Origin: Ruminococcus sp.
GTDB taxonomy: Bacteria; Bacillota; Clostridia; Oscillospirales; Ruminococcaceae
DNA: 41,156 bases
Direction of reading: 5' to 3'
Assembly: GCA_030531185.1 (NCBI GenBank)
Contig: JAUNOG010000016.1
Coordinates: forward strand, 1 to 41,156
Numbering within the stretch: the stretch's first letter is position 1; every line of letters starts with the position of its first letter. Of the stretch, positions 1-7,523 are shown piece by piece. The notes beneath the pieces were generated by a model, which saw only the letters and a program-made list of their open reading frames with translations, was not told where the DNA came from and searched no databases. The position numbers and the translations under genes were made by a program.

Positions 1-264
1 GCTCCTGCGGCGGCTCCCGCACCTGCTGCTGCGCCTGCTCCTGTTGCCGAAGGTACTAAGGTTACTGCTCCTATGCCGGGAACAATTCTCGAGCTCAAGG
101 TCGCGGTAGGCGATACGGTTGCGGCAGGTCAAGCTATCTGCGTGCTTGAAGCTATGAAAATGGAAAACGACGTTAACGCTCCTGCGGCAGGAAAGGTACT
201 CAGCATTAATGCGACAAAGGGCTCTCAGGTTGAAACGGGCTCAGTAATTGCCGTTATTGGTTAA
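1..264 (+). CDS. Biotin carboxyl carrier protein, 5'-truncated by window edge
   Basis: The frame is open from base 1, so the start lies upstream of the window. The visible part begins with an Ala/Pro-rich flexible linker (about 15 residues) followed by a compact biotinyl domain. The biotin-attachment motif EAMKMEN is present, with the acceptor lysine codon at 157-159. The carrier shuttles carboxyl groups between the active sites of a biotin-dependent decarboxylase or carboxylase. The next gene, 39 bp downstream, is the matching carboxyltransferase alpha chain without a biotin domain of its own, so the two very probably form one complex. In anaerobic Clostridia such sets belong to Na+-pumping oxaloacetate or methylmalonyl-CoA decarboxylases; which one cannot be told from this fragment. 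Confidence 0.9.
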   Translation, partial: APAAAPAPAAAPAPVAEGTKVTAPMPGTILELKVAVGDTVAAGQAICVLEAMKMENDVNAPAAGKVLSINATKGSQVETGSVIAVIG

Positions 265-303
265 TCGCATTTTTACATTTGACTTTGAAAGGATTGAAAA
301 TAA

Positions 304-1701
304 ATGGCAAAGCTTAAAATAACCGAGACAGTCCTCCGTGACGCACATCAGTCCCTGCTGGCTACAAGAATGTCAATGGACGATATGAAGCCAATTCTTT
401 CCACTATTGATAAAATCGGTTTCTATTCCGCTGAGTGTTGGGGCGGCGCGACTTTCGACTCCTGCATAAGATTTCTTAACGAGGACCCTTGGGAGAGACT
501 TCGTATTCTGAAACGGGAAATGCCCAACACAAAGCTGCAAATGCTTTTCAGAGGACAGAATATGCTCGGCTACCGTCATTACGCGGACGATCTGGTTGAG
601 TATTTCGTACAGAAGTCCATTGCAAACGGTATCGATATTATCAGAATTTTCGACGCGCTCAACGATATCAGAAACCTTGAAACCGCTATAAAGGCGGCTA
701 ACAAGGAAAAGGGTCACGCGCAGGTCGCGATCTCCTACACGCTGGGAGAGGTCTTTACTCACGAGTATTATATGGATTACGCCAAAAGAATAGAAGAAGC
801 AGGCGCAGACTCTATCTGTATCAAGGATATGGCGGCTCTGCTTACTCCTTACGAGGCTGAAACACTGGTCAAGGATATAAAGTCGGTAGTTAAAATTCCT
901 GTTCATCTGCATACTCATTACACCTCGGGACTTGCTTGTATGTGTATTCTGAAGGCAGTTGAGGCTGGCGTTGACGGCGTAGATACTGCGCTTTCGCCCC
1001 TTGCTCTGGGTACGTCCCACGCGCCTACGGAGTCTATCGTGGCTACATTCCAAGGTACCGAATACGATACGGGACTTGACCTTGTTAAGCTTAACGAGGT
1101 CAGAGACTACTTTATGCCTTTGAGAAAGAAGTACATTGACGAGGGCTTGCTTGACCCTTCTATGCTTGCGACGAATACAAACGCTCTGCTGTATCAGGTT
1201 CCGGGCGGAATGCTTTCAAATCTGCTTTCACAGCTTAAACAGGCGGGAAAGGCAGACCAGCTTGACGAGGTGCTCAAGGAAGTTCCGAGAGTTCGTAAGG
1301 ATTCGGGTTATCCGCCGCTGGTTACTCCTACCTCGCAGATCGTTGGTACGCAGGCTGTGTTCAACGTAATTATGGGCGAGAGATACAAGACAGTTACCAA
1401 GGAGTTCAAGGGCATTGTCAAAGGTGAATACGGAAAGACCCCTGTTGAGATCGATCCTGAGTTCCAGAAGAAAATTCTCGGTGAAGAGGAGCCTATAACC
1501 TGCCGTCCCGCAGACCTGTTGGAGCCTGAATTTGAGACAATGAAAAAAGAGGCTGCCGAATGGACAGAGCAGGAGGAGGATATTCTCACCTACGCTATGT
1601 TCCCCAAGGTTGCGCCTAAGTTCTTTGAGAACAGACGGAATAAGAAGTACGGCGTAGACGGAAAGAATTCCAACGCTGAGAATAAGGTTCACCCTGTTTG
1701 A
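304..1701 (+). CDS. oadA: Biotin-dependent carboxyltransferase alpha subunit (oxaloacetate decarboxylase / pyruvate carboxylase subunit B type)
   Basis: The 465-residue protein has the DRE-TIM carboxyltransferase fold. The N-terminal TVLRDAHQSL motif supplies the metal-binding Asp, SICIKDMA carries the lysine that is carboxylated in this family, and HLHTH supplies the two metal-binding His residues. It transfers CO2 between oxaloacetate (or pyruvate) and biotin. It ends after the conserved C-terminal PycA-like domain and lacks the biotinyl domain that ends many OadA proteins, which fits the separate carrier gene just upstream. The start ATG follows GAAAGGA. A strong hairpin terminator follows the stop. 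Family assignment is secure; the choice between oxaloacetate decarboxylase alpha and pyruvate carboxylase subunit B needs the rest of the operon. Confidence 0.9.
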   Translation: MAKLKITETVLRDAHQSLLATRMSMDDMKPILSTIDKIGFYSAECWGGATFDSCIRFLNEDPWERLRILKREMPNTKLQMLFRGQNMLGYRHYADDLVEYFVQKSIANGIDIIRIFDALNDIRNLETAIKAANKEKGHAQVAISYTLGEVFTHEYYMDYAKRIEEAGADSICIKDMAALLTPYEAETLVKDIKSVVKIPVHLHTHYTSGLACMCILKAVEAGVDGVDTALSPLALGTSHAPTESIVATFQGTEYDTGLDLVKLNEVRDYFMPLRKKYIDEGLLDPSMLATNTNALLYQVPGGMLSNLLSQLKQAGKADQLDEVLKEVPRVRKDSGYPPLVTPTSQIVGTQAVFNVIMGERYKTVTKEFKGIVKGEYGKTPVEIDPEFQKKILGEEEPITCRPADLLEPEFETMKKEAAEWTEQEEDILTYAMFPKVAPKFFENRRNKKYGVDGKNSNAENKVHPV

Positions 1702-1719
1702 TATAATTATGTGAAAATT

Positions 1720-1747
1720 GCTCCCTGCTTTTACAGGGAGCTTTTTT
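1720..1747 (+). terminator. Rho-independent terminator of the carboxyltransferase operon
   Basis: GCTCCCTG (1720-1727) pairs perfectly with CAGGGAGC (1734-1741), with a 6-nt loop, followed by a run of T. It closes the biotin carrier/carboxyltransferase transcript. Confidence 0.9.
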
Positions 1748-1765
1748 GTACAGATAAAATTTTTC

Positions 1766-1794
1766 TTGAAATTGTAATCAAAGTATGATATAAT
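1766..1794 (+). promoter_or_regulatory. Sigma-A type promoter of the 1.8-4.5 kb gene group
   Basis: TTGAAA (1766-1771), a 17-bp spacer and TATAAT (1789-1794). Transcription would start near 1801, which makes ATG 1804 almost leaderless and supports ATG 1819 as the start of the next gene. Confidence 0.75.
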
Positions 1795-1818
1795 GGTTTA
1801 CGAATGGAGTTGATGATA

Positions 1819-2205
1819 ATGCTGTTTTCAAAGCCCGAATATAGAGAAATATTTCTGCCTTTCAGATTGGTGGAAGATTATGAAGGAAGTTTTATTAGCA
1901 TTGAGGCTTACGGCGAGATTATGGGCGAGATGAAGTATTGCTGTATTACATATGGTATCAGGACTAAATATCTGAGAATGTATGATAACGGAGATTATGA
2001 CCAAATGGTTGATAAGCTTAAAAACTCCGACGGTACACTTGTTAAGGTAAAGCTTATCATCAAAAAGAAAAAAGTGGATTTTAAAATAGAGCCGAGCAGT
2101 CTTGCAGAGGCTATGAATGACGACCGTTTCAATGCTTTGGAATGCCTTGGGAGAGATCTTAATGATAAAAAATTTGAAGAGATAGAATATGGAGGTCAAA
2201 AATGA
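1819..2205 (+). CDS. Hypothetical protein, 128 aa
   Basis: I do not recognise this protein. It is soluble, with no signal peptide or membrane segment, mixed alpha/beta composition and a lysine-rich stretch (IIKKKKVDFKIEP) in the middle. ATG codons exist at 1804, 1813 and 1819. The GGAG at 1806-1809 is 9 nt from ATG 1819, and the promoter -10 box sits only 9 nt before ATG 1804, so I prefer 1819. The stop overlaps the start of the next lipoprotein gene by 4 nt (ATGA), which indicates translational coupling. Base composition is clearly more AT-rich than the flanking genes, as in the following gene, which suggests fast evolution or acquisition. Confidence 0.6.
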   Translation: MLFSKPEYREIFLPFRLVEDYEGSFISIEAYGEIMGEMKYCCITYGIRTKYLRMYDNGDYDQMVDKLKNSDGTLVKVKLIIKKKKVDFKIEPSSLAEAMNDDRFNALECLGRDLNDKKFEEIEYGGQK

Positions 2206-2900
2206 ACAAAAGAATAACATCTTTATTTCTTGCATTATTGCTGATCGTGCCAATTTCGGGGTGTGACAGCAATGAAAATGCTCCCGTATCTTCAATTAAC
2301 ACAAGTAAAGCCGAAACTACTGCTGACAGTGAAAAATATACGGATATTTCTGTCGCTGACTCTGACTCTGAAACGGACAGCAATGAAATTTCTGCATTTG
2401 CTGATGAGGTTATGGAGAAATTCGGCTACAACGGAACATTTAATGATGAAGTTTTTGAACGAATGTTAAGCAGTATTGTAATAGGCGATACTGAAGTGTC
2501 ACACCCCTGTTGTCTTAATGATTTTAATGAAGATTATGAGTATGACGGTCGGTATCCGACCACAATGACATATAAAGGCTATCCTGCGGTTAAACTTTAT
2601 CTTAAGGATGATGGGGATGGAGATGTAAATAATGATGTTTTTACCTCTTTACACTTCGCCCGTGATATAATAAACGATGCTGAAATGGATAATTTTTTCT
2701 TTGATGAAAGTTTCGGAGGAATAAAATTAGATGATACTCCGGACGTTGTTGAAAAATATTTAGGAAAACCAAGTAAAACAAAAAAAACAACCAGTGGAGG
2801 AATTTGGTATTTTTATAAATCGGATAAATATGAACTTCACGTGGACTTTGATTATAATAATAAACTTTTTATGCTCGATGCGTATATTATTAGAGAATGA
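2202..2900 (+). CDS. Predicted lipoprotein, 232 aa, unknown function
   Basis: The N-terminus is a short Lys/Arg region, a hydrophobic core and the lipobox PISGC, so Cys21 should be lipidated and the protein anchored outside the membrane. A Ser/Thr/Asp-rich linker (about residues 22-60) leads to an acidic folded domain rich in Asp, Asn and aromatic residues. The C-terminal part (FGGIKLDDTPDVVEKYLGKP...) resembles the substrate-poor 'alternate repeat' domains of secreted Firmicutes lipoproteins such as SmpA/BLIP-like folds, but I cannot name a family with confidence. It is AT-rich and translationally coupled to the preceding hypothetical gene. Confidence 0.7.
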   Translation: MNKRITSLFLALLLIVPISGCDSNENAPVSSINTSKAETTADSEKYTDISVADSDSETDSNEISAFADEVMEKFGYNGTFNDEVFERMLSSIVIGDTEVSHPCCLNDFNEDYEYDGRYPTTMTYKGYPAVKLYLKDDGDGDVNNDVFTSLHFARDIINDAEMDNFFFDESFGGIKLDDTPDVVEKYLGKPSKTKKTTSGGIWYFYKSDKYELHVDFDYNNKLFMLDAYIIRE

Positions 2901-2910
2901 GGAAAAATCA

Positions 2911-4038
2911 ATGAATAAAAAAGAAATAAACGAAATAAAAAAGAATTTCAGCGACGACTGCGGATTTTTTACCGTAAACCACGTCGTTACCGCATTCGTG
3001 GACGCTGAAAAGAATATCAAATGCAAGACAAATCAGCTTTACAACATTATTCCGCAGGAGGAGAGCGAGCTGATAATGATAAATCTGAAAAAAGTCCTCA
3101 GCGGAAAAATCGGCAGTAATCTGCTGGAATATGCTTTTCCAAAGGACGCTTATCTGGAGGGCGGCGCACAGCAGTTCCTTTATGGAGTACTCAAAAGCAA
3201 GCTTACCGACGACGAGGCTGTGGATAATTTTCTGAATGCCATTGTAGAAAAGGTGGAGTATATTTCCACTTACACGATTTTTGCGGCGCACTGTACATAT
3301 TCAGTCCTCAACAAGAATAAAATGGGCGAGCTTGAGGACGAGGCGGAGAGCGATTATAACTTCATTATTACAGCTATATGTCCTGTAAATCTTCGTATCG
3401 ACGGACTTATTTACAATGAGGAAATAAACTCTATCGCTAAAAAGGAAAGCTCCGACAGAATTGTCGAACTGCCTTCCGACGGATTTTTGTATCCGCTGTT
3501 CAACGACAGAGCGGCGGACGTCAACGGCGTGCTGTATTACACCAAAAATGCGAAAAAACCCAATACTTCAATGATAGAGGACTTCTTGGGCTGTGAATTC
3601 GTTATGACGAGCCAGAACGAAAAGGAGACCTTTCACTCGATTTTGAACAATGTCTGCGGCGAGGAGCTTGACTACGACCTTATAACAACAGTCAACGATA
3701 AGATACAGACTATCATCGACCAAAGCGCGCACGAAACTGAGGTCACGACCATTGACAACAATAAGCTTTCCTCAATTCTGTGGGAGGCGGGAGTAAGTCA
3801 AGAAAAGCTTGAAAATCTTCCGAAGGTGTACGACCAGCATATGGGGGACAAGCCTATGACGGCGGTCAATCTGGTGGACAAAAAGACGGTGCTTACAGTC
3901 CCTAGCATTACGGTGAATATCGGCAAAGACGCAGTTGACAAGGTCAAAACTCAGGTCATCGACGGAAGAAAGTGCCTTGTTATCGCGCTGGACGACCCTG
4001 AGATATCCATTAACGGACTTGAAACTAAAATTGAATAG
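2911..4038 (+). CDS. DUF4317 domain protein, 375 aa
   Basis: The frame is open from 2794, but the likely start is ATG 2911 (MNKKEINEIKKNF), just after the stop of the lipoprotein gene and behind GAGGAAAAA. From memory of the family it matches DUF4317, a soluble protein common in gut Clostridia and of unknown function. Features seen are an N-terminal helical part, a central segment with an LPSDGFLYPLFNDRAADVNG-like motif, and a C-terminal beta segment around VPSITVNIG. There is no signal peptide or membrane helix. It probably forms a transcription unit with the 136-aa gene 14 bp downstream. GC content rises sharply from the previous gene to this one. Confidence 0.75.
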   Translation: MNKKEINEIKKNFSDDCGFFTVNHVVTAFVDAEKNIKCKTNQLYNIIPQEESELIMINLKKVLSGKIGSNLLEYAFPKDAYLEGGAQQFLYGVLKSKLTDDEAVDNFLNAIVEKVEYISTYTIFAAHCTYSVLNKNKMGELEDEAESDYNFIITAICPVNLRIDGLIYNEEINSIAKKESSDRIVELPSDGFLYPLFNDRAADVNGVLYYTKNAKKPNTSMIEDFLGCEFVMTSQNEKETFHSILNNVCGEELDYDLITTVNDKIQTIIDQSAHETEVTTIDNNKLSSILWEAGVSQEKLENLPKVYDQHMGDKPMTAVNLVDKKTVLTVPSITVNIGKDAVDKVKTQVIDGRKCLVIALDDPEISINGLETKIE

Positions 4039-4052
4039 AGGAGTAATGGAAA

Positions 4053-4463
4053 ATGCCGGATAAGATTTTGAATGAGATCGAAGAACTTGTGGGTACGGAC
4101 GATTTTGAGTACGAGGCTGAAATGAAAATGGAACAGCTTGAAGAAACGGGCGCAGGTATCGAGGCTGTAACTCCGCTTCTGCAAATTATGGAGAGACACC
4201 CGTTAGACGATTTCGGGGCGCCCGGACCGTTAGTTCAGTTTGCGGAGAGATTTTACAAAAACGGCTATGAAGAAAAGCTGATCGAGTCACTGAAAAGACG
4301 TCCCGCTGTTCATACCCTGTTAATGCTTAACCGAATTATCAATGGAAGTGACAGCAAAGATGAATATATTGCCCTTTTGAAAGAAGTCTCGGAAAGAGCC
4401 GATATTGAAGAAGAAATTAAAAATTCCGCACAGGAATTTATCGACTATCAGAATAGTAAGTAA
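4053..4463 (+). CDS. Small acidic helical protein, 136 aa
   Basis: The ATG follows GAGGAGTAATGGAA (SD GAGGAG). The protein is acidic and predicted almost all-helical, with the segments HPLDDFGAPGPLVQFAERF (about residues 50-68) and RPAVHTLLMLNRIIN (about 89-103). The 'DFGxPGPLVxF' and 'HTLxMLNRxIN' pattern recalls small HEAT-like proteins found as immunity or accessory proteins in Firmicutes, but no toxin gene is adjacent here, so this is only a resemblance. It is co-directional with the DUF4317 gene 14 bp upstream and is the last gene before a convergent cluster. Confidence 0.65.
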   Translation: MPDKILNEIEELVGTDDFEYEAEMKMEQLEETGAGIEAVTPLLQIMERHPLDDFGAPGPLVQFAERFYKNGYEEKLIESLKRRPAVHTLLMLNRIINGSDSKDEYIALLKEVSERADIEEEIKNSAQEFIDYQNSK

Positions 4464-4584
4464 ATTACTCTGCTGATCCCGCCACTCAGGTGCGGAAGCT
4501 GTCCGATCTTGAAATTGAGAAATATATATCGGAGAGATCTGTCTGAGCGTTCGGAGTTTTGTGTAAAACTGTAAAGCAAGAATA

Positions 4585-4615
4585 CAAAAATCCCCCGAGA
4601 AATTATCTCAGGGGA
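4585..4615 (-). terminator. Terminator of the minus-strand cluster
   Basis: On the minus strand TCCCCTGAGA is followed by a 5-nt loop and TCTCGGGGGA with one G-U pair, then TTTTT. It ends the minus-strand unit whose last gene stops at 4620. The 127 bp between 4464 and 4590 carry no convincing gene. Confidence 0.8.
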
Positions 4616-4619
4616 TATT

Positions 4620-5081
4620 TTATGCTTTTTTCTTACTCATTACATCATAGTATAAAAAATCATCATAATTGACCTTGATCAAATTTGTTTCTGTTGAAGT
4701 ATATCCTCTTTTAAGATATATTCTTTTGGCGGGCAAAGGGGCGTCCGGCAGGATTTCATCATACTTTTCAAAAATTGCTTTTTCACAGAACTCCAACAGC
4801 TCGCGCCCGTAACCGTTGCCCTGATATTTCGGAAGTACGAACAGGCGGCAGATTTCGTTGTCCTTTATAGTTGCTGTGCCAACAGGATTATGTTCGTTGT
4901 CAAAGCATAAGAACACCTTATTACTATGTATGTCATAGGTTATGTTTTCGTCATTGTGATGTTCAAGAAAAAACTCGACCGCTCCCTTGGGATAATAATG
5001 GGGATAAATTGCCGCAATCGTTTTTACGGTGATTTCTTTTACTGTATCGAAATCGGCAGTTTTTGCTGTCTTGATACTCAT
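4620..5081 (-). CDS. GNAT-family N-acetyltransferase
   Basis: 153 residues, the usual length for a single GNAT domain. The acetyl-CoA binding loop is visible as RLFVLPKYQGNGYGRELLEF (beta4, then Q-x-G-x-G and helix alpha3), and the C-terminal motif B includes YLKRGY. It transfers an acetyl group to an unknown amine. It is the last gene of the minus-strand run, 10 bp after the GyrI-like gene, and ends directly in a terminator. The substrate cannot be inferred. Confidence 0.85.
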   Translation of the reverse strand: MSIKTAKTADFDTVKEITVKTIAAIYPHYYPKGAVEFFLEHHNDENITYDIHSNKVFLCFDNEHNPVGTATIKDNEICRLFVLPKYQGNGYGRELLEFCEKAIFEKYDEILPDAPLPAKRIYLKRGYTSTETNLIKVNYDDFLYYDVMSKKKA

Positions 5082-5091
5082 ATCGTTTACC

Positions 5092-5724
5092 TTATGCCTT
5101 TCTTATGGGGTGTCTGATGACTGTTTTCCTCTTTTCGGGAACGGTTTTTCTGGGGTCGGACAAGTAGATCTCGTGGTGCAGACGGGTCTCGGAAAAGTCG
5201 TTCACATATCCGTTTTCCGATATGTACTTGTCCATTATCGCTGCCGTTGCAGGCTCGTCGTCATATGAACCGATGTGCATTATCTGTACGCATAAACCCT
5301 CGTCCACAGTAAGAAATTCGGCAGAGGAGCAGTCAAGCTTTTTCTTCTTTTCAGCCGTTCGGACTGCCCAGTCGAAATCCTTTTTCGTAACAAAATCGGG
5401 CAGACGAATGACGGATATCCAGTTGAACTCGGATTTTTTGGAATAGTCCGCTCCGTTTACTCCCTCCTGCCACCAGAAACCTTCCAGAGGAGGAACAACA
5501 TATTCAAAAAATCCCTCTATTTTATAATCGGTCTTATAGCTCATTTTAAGCGTGTAAGCAACGGCATAAAGCACTCCTATTGCCTGCTTATATGCGCCGT
5601 CCACGTCGTTGGGATCGCCCTTTCCCCGAACCGCGATATAGTTAGTTTTCGGAACTGTAACTACCTCGGGCTTGTTTTTCGGCATATAAAATTCCTTAAA
5701 CTCTTTTTTGAAATCAAAAGCCAT
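5092..5724 (-). CDS. GyrI-like small-molecule-binding domain protein
   Basis: 210 residues. The pattern MAFDFKKEFKEFYMPK followed by PKTNYIAVRGKGDPN and a C-terminal HEIYLSDPRKT is that of the stand-alone GyrI-like (SOUL/GyrI superfamily) proteins of Firmicutes, which bind small hydrophobic or cationic molecules and sometimes hydrolyse them. There is no DNA-binding domain, signal peptide or membrane segment. A YLSDPRK-type ending is typical of this family. It lies 19 bp after the phosphodiesterase gene and 10 bp before the acetyltransferase gene, so it is probably cotranscribed with both. Confidence 0.85.
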   Translation of the reverse strand: MAFDFKKEFKEFYMPKNKPEVVTVPKTNYIAVRGKGDPNDVDGAYKQAIGVLYAVAYTLKMSYKTDYKIEGFFEYVVPPLEGFWWQEGVNGADYSKKSEFNWISVIRLPDFVTKKDFDWAVRTAEKKKKLDCSSAEFLTVDEGLCVQIMHIGSYDDEPATAAIMDKYISENGYVNDFSETRLHHEIYLSDPRKTVPEKRKTVIRHPIRKA

Positions 5725-5743
5725 ATTTTTGTACTCCTTAATT

Positions 5744-6259
5744 TTAGTCCAGTTTACCGAACCTGAATTCTCCGTCCTCTAAAATCAGATAGCTGTGTGC
5801 CGAATTTTCCTTCGGAATTGAGACCGAACCGGGATTGACATAGGTATAATCTCCGCAGTCCTTTATAACCGGAATGTGAGTATGTCCGCAGAGAAGAATA
5901 CTGTTCTTGGCTAACGGAGGAGGATTATCGCAGCCCCATTTGTGTCCGTGAGTAGCGAAAATCGTCTTTCCGTCGGCGTAAATCAAAGCGTAGTCCGCAA
6001 GTACGGGGAAGTCCAGCACCATTTGATCGACCTCTGTGTCGCAGTTTCCCCGAACGCAGAGAATGCTGTCTTTCAGCGGATTAAGCATAGCAATGACCTC
6101 TTTCGGGGCGTAATCCCGCGGCAGGTCGTTTCTGGGACCGTGATAGAGAATATCTCCCAAAAGCACAAGCTTTTCCGCTTGGCTTTCCTTATAAGCGTCC
6201 AGCATTTTTTTACACCAGTACGCCGAACCGTGAATATCCGAGGCAATAAACAGTTTCAT
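5744..6259 (-). CDS. yfcE: YfcE/MJ0936-type metallophosphodiesterase
   Basis: 171 residues carrying every motif of the calcineurin-like fold: SDIHG (metal Asp and His), LLGDILYHG, VRGNCD, ATHGH and GHTH. Members of this family are Mn2+-dependent phosphodiesterases, active on artificial phosphodiesters and sometimes cyclic nucleotides; the natural substrate is often unknown. The insert GPRNDLPRDYAPKEV is typical of bacterial YfcE. It lies 9 bp downstream of the PIN-like gene and is likely cotranscribed. It is cytoplasmic. Confidence 0.9.
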   Translation of the reverse strand: MKLFIASDIHGSAYWCKKMLDAYKESQAEKLVLLGDILYHGPRNDLPRDYAPKEVIAMLNPLKDSILCVRGNCDTEVDQMVLDFPVLADYALIYADGKTIFATHGHKWGCDNPPPLAKNSILLCGHTHIPVIKDCGDYTYVNPGSVSIPKENSAHSYLILEDGEFRFGKLD

Positions 6260-6268
6260 ATTATCCCC

Positions 6269-7438
6269 CTATTTGTGCAATTCCGCATATTCTCCGCGGA
6301 TAGCGTTGTAGAATTGACAGCCCTTGTCCTTTTTGAACGCTTTTACCATTCTGATGTAAAGCTGTTGTTTCGTGCTTACGGTGCGGAAAAGCTCGTCGAT
6401 AGTTTTCAGTTCCTCATCGGTGCACAAGCCTGCAAGCAGTTCGGCAAGGCGTGCGGATATAACGTCGTGAAAAATCGGCTTTTCTTCTTGTATCTCTTCC
6501 TGCTGCCGGGGTTCCTGCACAGTTTTTTCAGAGGGATTTTCCGCCTCGTACAATGCTTTTAAACGCAGGTACTTCGGTCTCAGCAGCTTATAATAATCCG
6601 TTGCGTGTGCCTTGAACTCCTTGGCAAGCAGATTGTGGAACTCCTCCTTAGTTGCGGAAATGGCAAGCATTTGCGCGATATCTTTGATATCCGTCTCCGA
6701 GCATTCGGCGGATTTCAACGCCGCTGCAAGGCTTTCGTTATAGGTAACAGGCTTTTTCCTTTTAGCTCTCGAAGGCTTTTTAACGGGAGGCTCTTCCTCT
6801 GTTTGCTGTTCCTGCTGTACAATTTCTTGTACTGTTTCTTCCTGCGGCGGTTCTTCGGCGGGAATTTCGTCATACTGTTCTTCGGAGGTTTCTTCAATGT
6901 ACTCCTGAACCTCAGAGGCAGGTTCAGGCTGCTGTTCGTATGTCTCGGCAGTCTCTGTAACGGTTGGGATTTCCGTTACCTCTGGCGCGTTTGCCGTCTC
7001 GGAGATTTCCTCCTGCTCGTTATCATCAGAGTGTTCTTCTGTCTTGCCTGCCTGAGCAAAATTAATAGCCGCAGTAATTGTACGAGTACGATAAACTGTA
7101 CAGTCGGGAGCGGGCTCAAACTTTGCCTGCCAGAAATCGTGGAGAAAATCAAAGCCCTTATCGTTGCTGATAACAAAAATATGGCTGTACTCGTTTCGTC
7201 CCACAAGGTAGCCGAGCAGCGTCGCAAGCTGGAAATCCAGCGCATTTTTGCCGCCTACGTTTACTTTTAAGTATTGTATCTGCGCCGAAGAGGTGAGTAC
7301 CTTCTGGTGCATTTCAAAGCTTATGGTATCTGAATTTTCGCTGTAAAAGACAATGACCTTATCGTTCTCGCTGAGAGCGTCAATGCCGGTAAGTCCTTTG
7401 GATTTTACGTTTTCAAAGTCAACTAAGTAAATTTTCAT
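6269..7438 (-). CDS. PIN/NYN-like nuclease-fold protein with duplicated C-terminal module
   Basis: 389 residues in three parts. Residues 1-125 form a PIN/NYN-like Rossmann domain with acidic candidates at Asp7 (LVDFEN), Asp68 (ALDFQLA), Asp93 and Asp97 (ISNDKGFD), consistent with a metal-dependent RNase. Residues 131-232 are a Glu/Pro/Thr-rich, presumably disordered linker ending in a basic patch (KKPSRAKRKK). Residues 236-296 and 326-387 are two related helical repeats, alignable over TDIKDIAQML..TKEEFHNLL..Y and EELKTIDELF..TKQQLYIRM..Y. PIN-domain proteins of this kind with such C-terminal helices occur in Clostridia; the RNA target is unknown. It heads the 7438-4620 run; no clear promoter was found in the 85 bp upstream. 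Confidence 0.8.
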   Translation of the reverse strand: MKIYLVDFENVKSKGLTGIDALSENDKVIVFYSENSDTISFEMHQKVLTSSAQIQYLKVNVGGKNALDFQLATLLGYLVGRNEYSHIFVISNDKGFDFLHDFWQAKFEPAPDCTVYRTRTITAAINFAQAGKTEEHSDDNEQEEISETANAPEVTEIPTVTETAETYEQQPEPASEVQEYIEETSEEQYDEIPAEEPPQEETVQEIVQQEQQTEEEPPVKKPSRAKRKKPVTYNESLAAALKSAECSETDIKDIAQMLAISATKEEFHNLLAKEFKAHATDYYKLLRPKYLRLKALYEAENPSEKTVQEPRQQEEIQEEKPIFHDVISARLAELLAGLCTDEELKTIDELFRTVSTKQQLYIRMVKAFKKDKGCQFYNAIRGEYAELHK

Positions 7439-7523
7439 AATTTTATTCCTTTCGGTGAGCTCTTAGAAGTCAGATGCGGGAGGTAAGATACTTTGCGGAT
7501 ATTCCGACTTCTGAGTTATGTTT

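Noticed and set aside
373-1053. Long open frame on the minus strand opposite the carboxyltransferase gene
   Set aside because: It is the shadow of a strongly conserved gene on the plus strand, with no ribosome binding site or sensible protein features.
4464-4590. An open stretch of about 28 codons (ending KYISERSV) after the 136-aa gene
   Set aside because: It has no good start or binding site and stops at once. It may be a remnant, but no family can be named.
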